Below, piece by piece: positions 6,913-9,675 of a stretch of DNA of 9,675 nucleotides; within the stretch, counting starts at the first letter, position 1, and every line of letters begins with the position of its first letter. Under the pieces are notes generated by a model. The model made no database searches, was not told the DNA's origin, and worked only from the letters and a program-made list of their open reading frames with translations. This DNA is from Prolixibacteraceae bacterium (GTDB lineage Bacteria; Bacteroidota; Bacteroidia; Bacteroidales; Prolixibacteraceae), in contig WRIQ01000030.1 in the NCBI GenBank assembly GCA_009782655.1, forward strand, positions 1 to 9,675, in the 5' to 3' direction. The position numbers and the translations under genes are program-made.

Positions 6913-7443
6913 ATGAGATATTTATTATTTGTTGTATTGTTGCTACCGATGTCGTTTGCAAGCGCTCAAGAGCAAAATGTTCCTGCCGATTATGGCTACA
7001 TTGTAAAAATCGGGCAGCAGGTTCCCGATTTCGAAATGGAACTCGCCGATGGGAAAAAGGTGAAAATGAGCGACCTGAAAGGCAAAGTGGTAATGCTACA
7101 ATTTACCGCCAGTTGGTGTGGCGTTTGCCGCAAGGAGATGCCGCACATCGAAAAAGAGATATGGAATAAACACAAGAGCAACAATAAATTTGCACTTTTC
7201 GGCATCGACCTGAACGAACCGACCGACAAAGTCAGGAAATTTGGTAAAGAGGTGGGTATCACCTATCCGCTGGCGCTCGACCCCGAGGGCGGCATTTTTT
7301 ACTCTTTTGTAGAAAAAGGCGCAGGCGTTACGCGCAATGTGATTATCGACAAAAACGGGAAGATCGTATTTTTGACGCGCCTCTTTCAGGAAGCAGAGTT
7401 CAACGAAATGAAAAACGTTATCGAAAAAATGCTAAAAGAATGA
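6913..7443 (+). CDS. Exported thioredoxin-fold (TlpA/ResA-like) protein
   Basis: Probably a periplasmic thiol-disulfide oxidoreductase. The 176 residues begin with a signal peptide (MRYLLFVVLLLPMSFASA) with a likely cut after Ala18. An AhpC/TSA-TlpA-type thioredoxin fold follows: GQQVPDFEMELADGKKVKMSDLKGKVVMLQFTASWCGVC is the classic entry, and the redox motif is Cys69-Gly-Val-Cys72 after Trp68. The later GAGVTRNVIIDKNGKIV corresponds to the cis-Pro loop and final strands, but Thr140 stands where TlpA/ResA proteins usually have Pro. This variant loop resembles some Bacteroidetes redoxins. No other cysteines are present. It is separated by 33 bp from hisH on the same strand, so it may lead that transcript although it has no obvious link to amino-acid synthesis. 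The partner and substrate cannot be told from sequence. Confidence 0.9.
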   Translation: MRYLLFVVLLLPMSFASAQEQNVPADYGYIVKIGQQVPDFEMELADGKKVKMSDLKGKVVMLQFTASWCGVCRKEMPHIEKEIWNKHKSNNKFALFGIDLNEPTDKVRKFGKEVGITYPLALDPEGGIFYSFVEKGAGVTRNVIIDKNGKIVFLTRLFQEAEFNEMKNVIEKMLKE

Positions 7444-7476
7444 TTTTCAAAATGCTGAATTTTAAACAAATACACA

Positions 7477-8076
7477 ATGAAGCTTGTAGTCATAAAATAT
7501 AATGCCGGAAACATCGAATCAGTGAGTAATGCACTGCTAAAATATGGTGTAATTGCCGATGTTACGGGCGATCCTGAAAAAATCAGGAATGCCGACAAGG
7601 TGATATTCCCGGGCGTTGGCGAAGCAAAAACCACCATGTCCTATTTGCAGAAAGAAGGCCTCGACACGTTGATAAAATCACTGAAACAGCCGGTGCTGGG
7701 CATCTGCCTTGGTTTGCAATTGATGTGCAGCCATTCGGAAGAAGGAGATACGACGTGCCTCGGAATTTTTCAGGAAAAGGTGAAACGCTTCGTTCCACAG
7801 GAAGGCTTTGAAAACATTTATAAAGTGCCACATGTCGGATGGAACGTTATCTACGACCTGAAAAACAGGTTGTTCACACCCGAAAATGAAGGACAATATG
7901 TATATTTTGTGCATTCCTATTATGCCGACCCGGGAGCGCACACCGTAGCCACCTGCAATTATATTCATCCATTCAGCGCAGCTTTGAATAAAGACAACTT
8001 TTATGCTACGCAGTTTCATCCCGAAAAAAGCGGCGACACAGGTTCGGCAATTCTGCATAATTTCCTTACTTTGTAA
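7477..8076 (+). CDS. hisH: Imidazole glycerol phosphate synthase, glutaminase subunit HisH
   Basis: HisH hydrolyses glutamine and channels ammonia to HisF, which makes imidazole glycerol phosphate and AICAR in histidine synthesis. The 199-residue length is normal. The class I glutamine amidotransferase triad is intact: Cys77 in GICLGLQLM, and His181 and Glu183 in QFHPEKS. The oxyanion-loop segment PGVGEAKTTM and KVPHVGWN, YFVHSYY and IHPFSAAL are typical of Bacteroidetes HisH. Its usual neighbours hisA and hisF are absent here; instead argB begins 3 bp after the stop. An intact triad and full-length family motifs argue against a decayed copy. A specialised HisH paralogue (as in sugar-amidating WbuY/PseA-type systems) is less likely because the motifs are those of the histidine enzyme. 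Confidence 0.95.
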   Translation: MKLVVIKYNAGNIESVSNALLKYGVIADVTGDPEKIRNADKVIFPGVGEAKTTMSYLQKEGLDTLIKSLKQPVLGICLGLQLMCSHSEEGDTTCLGIFQEKVKRFVPQEGFENIYKVPHVGWNVIYDLKNRLFTPENEGQYVYFVHSYYADPGAHTVATCNYIHPFSAALNKDNFYATQFHPEKSGDTGSAILHNFLTL

Positions 8077-8079
8077 CAC

Positions 8080-8862
8080 ATGGACAGACTGACAATATTG
8101 AAAATAGGCGGGAATGTAGTTGACAATCCCCAACTTCTCGATAGATTATTAAACGATTTTGTGCGTATAACAGGATACAAAATTTTGATTCACGGTGGTG
8201 GCAAGTTGGCAACGGCCTTGGCCAATCGTTTGGGTGTGAAGACGCAAATGGTTGACGGAAGGCGCATTACCGACGAGGCCATGCTCGAAATTGTTACCAT
8301 GGTTTATGGCGGGCTGGTCAACAAACAAATTGTCGCCGGATTACAGGCGCGTAATTGTAATGCGCTGGGTTTAACCGGTGTTGATTTGAGCCTGATGCAC
8401 GCCCAAAAACGTCTGCCCGAAGAAATCGACTACGGATTGGTGGGCGACATCAACAGCGTTAACACGCGCGAACTGAGAATGCTTCTGGGAGAAAGCGTGG
8501 TTCCGGTGGTTGCACCGCTGACACACAACGGACAAGGGCAAATACTGAATACCAATGCCGACACTGTGGCATCGCAACTGGCAATCGACCTTGCATTGCA
8601 CTTCAGTGTTTTGTTGTTCTACTGTTTCGAGAAACCGGGCGTGCTACTAAACGCCGACGACGACAGCAGCATAATTACCGAATTATCGCCCGCAAAATTC
8701 GAGGAGTTGCAACAAGAAGGAGTTATCAACAGCGGAATGATTCCCAAAATACAAAATGGGTTTAACGCATTGAATAAGGGTGTAAACCAAGTTATTATCG
8801 CCAACCCTGAGGGTTTTGTCAAAACGCGGGGAACACGTCTCGTGCAACGAAAAGAAAATTGA
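8080..8862 (+). CDS. argB: Acetylglutamate kinase (possibly N-succinylglutamate kinase)
   Basis: Phosphorylates the gamma-carboxyl of N-acylglutamate, the second step of arginine synthesis. Bacteroides fragilis is known to use succinylated instead of acetylated intermediates, so the acyl group here is open. The 260-residue amino acid kinase fold shows Lys8 in KIGG, the HGGGK loop at 38-42, GRRITD at 60-65 for N-acylglutamate binding, LNTNAD at 156-161 with the catalytic Asp161, and the GMIPK loop with Lys223. VYCFEKPGVL-like wording (YCFEKPGVLL, 181-190) is characteristic of Bacteroidetes ArgB. No N-terminal extension of the arginine-feedback type is present, suggesting it is not the arginine-inhibited hexameric form (inference). 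It starts 3 bp after hisH with no separate ribosome site, so translation is probably coupled to hisH. Confidence 0.94.
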   Translation: MDRLTILKIGGNVVDNPQLLDRLLNDFVRITGYKILIHGGGKLATALANRLGVKTQMVDGRRITDEAMLEIVTMVYGGLVNKQIVAGLQARNCNALGLTGVDLSLMHAQKRLPEEIDYGLVGDINSVNTRELRMLLGESVVPVVAPLTHNGQGQILNTNADTVASQLAIDLALHFSVLLFYCFEKPGVLLNADDDSSIITELSPAKFEELQQEGVINSGMIPKIQNGFNALNKGVNQVIIANPEGFVKTRGTRLVQRKEN

Positions 8863-8870
8863 CAATTCCT

Positions 8871-8912
8871 GTTCATTGAGACATTGAACATTCAGTTCAT
8901 TCATTATTGAAC
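8871..8912. repeat. Tandem pair of similar imperfect palindromes after argB
   Basis: 8871-8889 reads GTTCATTGAGACATTGAAC and 8895-8912 reads GTTCATTCATTATTGAAC. Each is a 5-bp GTTCA/TGAAC stem, then one T-T mismatch, then one or two more pairs around a short loop. The two begin 24 bp apart. They could act as RNA hairpins at the argB 3' end or as paired protein-binding sites. No T-run follows immediately, so a standard terminator is not clear. Confidence 0.45.
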
Positions 8913-8942
8913 CTTGCTGTTATTGTTTACAAAAAGTACTTT

Positions 8943-8976
8943 TTTGTTTCCTGCATCGAAAAAAACATTAGCTTTA
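8943..8976 (+). promoter_or_regulatory. Candidate promoter for the Tat-targeted isomerase-like gene
   Basis: TTTG at 8943-8946 and TAGCTTTA at 8969-8976 are separated by 22 bp. The -7 element differs from TAnnTTTG only in its last base, and the spacing is about one base longer than usual. Predicted start near 8983 would give a leader of about 39 nt before the ATG at 9022. Confidence 0.35.
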
Positions 8977-9021
8977 CGCAATAAAATTAACTCTTAAAGC
9001 AACTACTAAATTAGATTTACA

Positions 9022-9675
9022 ATGGCAAATAGAAGGGAATTTATCAGGAACGCCTCGCTGCTGGTAGCAGCAGGAATGTTGGCCAAGCCCGCTTTTTCAG
9101 AAATTGCGGCGGCCCCCAAATCCAAAAAATCAATCGGTTTGCAACTTTACTCATTGCGCGATGCTATGGGAAAAGATGCCCGCGGCACTTTGCAAAAAGT
9201 TTCTAAAATGGGATACAAAACCTTGGAAACCGCCAGTTATGGTGACGGGAAAATATACGGATTCGCGCCGAAGGATTTTAAAACCTATGTGAAAGATTTG
9301 GGCATGAAAGTTACAGGCGCCCATCTGGGAGGCCCCAATTACACACGCGAAACTCACGACAGAGCAATGGAGTGGTGGAAAAAAGCCATCGAAGACCACA
9401 AAATTGCCGGAATCACCTATCTCATTAAACCCAGTATGCCCCTGCCCAATAATCTGAAAGATTTGCAGATGTGGTGCGAGTTCTACAATATACTGGGAAA
9501 AGAAGTTTCCAAAAACGGATTGAAATTCGGATTTCACAATCATGACGGCGAATTTAAAGTTATTGAAGGCCAAATCATGTATGATTATATGATTCAGAAT
9601 ACCGACCCCAAAAACGTGCTTTTCGAAATGGACGTATACTGGGTGAAAAGAGGCGGACACAACCCGATAGATTAT
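9022..9675 (+). CDS. Tat-targeted sugar phosphate isomerase/epimerase-like TIM-barrel protein, 3'-truncated
   Basis: The frame is open from the ATG at 9022 to the window edge (218 residues; such proteins are usually near 300). The N-terminus is a twin-arginine signal (NRREFIRN, then a hydrophobic ASLLVAAGML core) with a likely cut near residue 28-31, so the folded, probably metal-loaded enzyme is exported. The rest fits the xylose-isomerase-like TIM barrel (AP endonuclease 2 fold): SIGLQLYSLRD as the first strand, GYKTLE, VTGAHLG with a probable active-site His101, GFHNHDGEF at 170-178 and LFEMDVYWVKRGG at 200-212, where family metal ligands cluster. Related proteins in Bacteroidetes sit in carbohydrate- or keto-sugar-metabolising loci. 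The substrate cannot be named from sequence. It is preceded by a 159-bp gap after argB and probably starts a new transcript. Confidence 0.87.
   Translation, partial: MANRREFIRNASLLVAAGMLAKPAFSEIAAAPKSKKSIGLQLYSLRDAMGKDARGTLQKVSKMGYKTLETASYGDGKIYGFAPKDFKTYVKDLGMKVTGAHLGGPNYTRETHDRAMEWWKKAIEDHKIAGITYLIKPSMPLPNNLKDLQMWCEFYNILGKEVSKNGLKFGFHNHDGEFKVIEGQIMYDYMIQNTDPKNVLFEMDVYWVKRGGHNPIDY

Noticed and set aside
7678..8133. - strand open frame opposite hisH
   Set aside because: HisH has its full catalytic triad and normal length on the + strand.
9151..9660. - strand open frame of 169 codons opposite the isomerase-like gene
   Set aside because: The + strand frame has a Tat signal and TIM-barrel motifs throughout; the reverse frame shows none.
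1..9675. Insertion sequences, CRISPR arrays, tRNA/rRNA genes, phage or defence genes
   Set aside because: I looked for transposase motifs, regularly spaced repeats, tRNA-like cloverleaf arms and defence domains on both strands and saw none.

Overview
The window looks like chromosomal DNA from a member of the Bacteroidota, probably Bacteroidales-like. The reasons are that start codons are preceded by A/T-rich tracts rather than purine-rich Shine-Dalgarno sequences, two intergenic sites match the Bacteroidetes -7 element TAnnTTTG exactly, and the HisH, ArgB, fused acyl-CoA synthetase and NfeD/flotillin proteins read like the versions I know from that phylum. This assignment rests on recognition alone, with no database search. 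Most genes are housekeeping or metabolic, and no mobile element, CRISPR array, RNA gene or phage gene is visible.

Layout from left to right: (i) the 3' part of aroE (shikimate dehydrogenase) on +, cut by the window edge; (ii) on -, a flotillin gene preceded by its NfeD/YuaF-like membrane partner, a two-gene membrane-organisation operon; (iii) on +, a small exported protein of unknown family, which ends only 9 bp from (iv) a large - strand gene for a fused alpha-beta ADP-forming acyl-CoA synthetase; (v) divergently on +, a tandem universal-stress-protein gene; (vi) on +, an exported thioredoxin-fold protein, then hisH and argB (3 bp apart); (vii) on +, the first 218 codons of a Tat-targeted sugar phosphate isomerase/epimerase-like protein that runs off the right edge.

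Functionally, the NfeD/flotillin pair probably builds membrane microdomains. The acyl-CoA synthetase makes ATP from acyl-CoA thioesters at substrate level and shares a compact divergent promoter region with the stress protein. HisH and ArgB supply histidine and arginine biosynthesis and seem to be cotranscribed, although HisH is not next to its usual partners HisA and HisF.

I did not find a convincing undescribed system. The best second looks are the mirror-symmetric promoter pair between the synthetase and the stress protein, the hisH-argB coupling, the orphan exported protein, the thioredoxin-like protein that lacks the usual cis-proline, and a tandem pair of similar imperfect palindromes after argB. 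No gap between genes exceeds 300 bases; the longest is 2804-3070.
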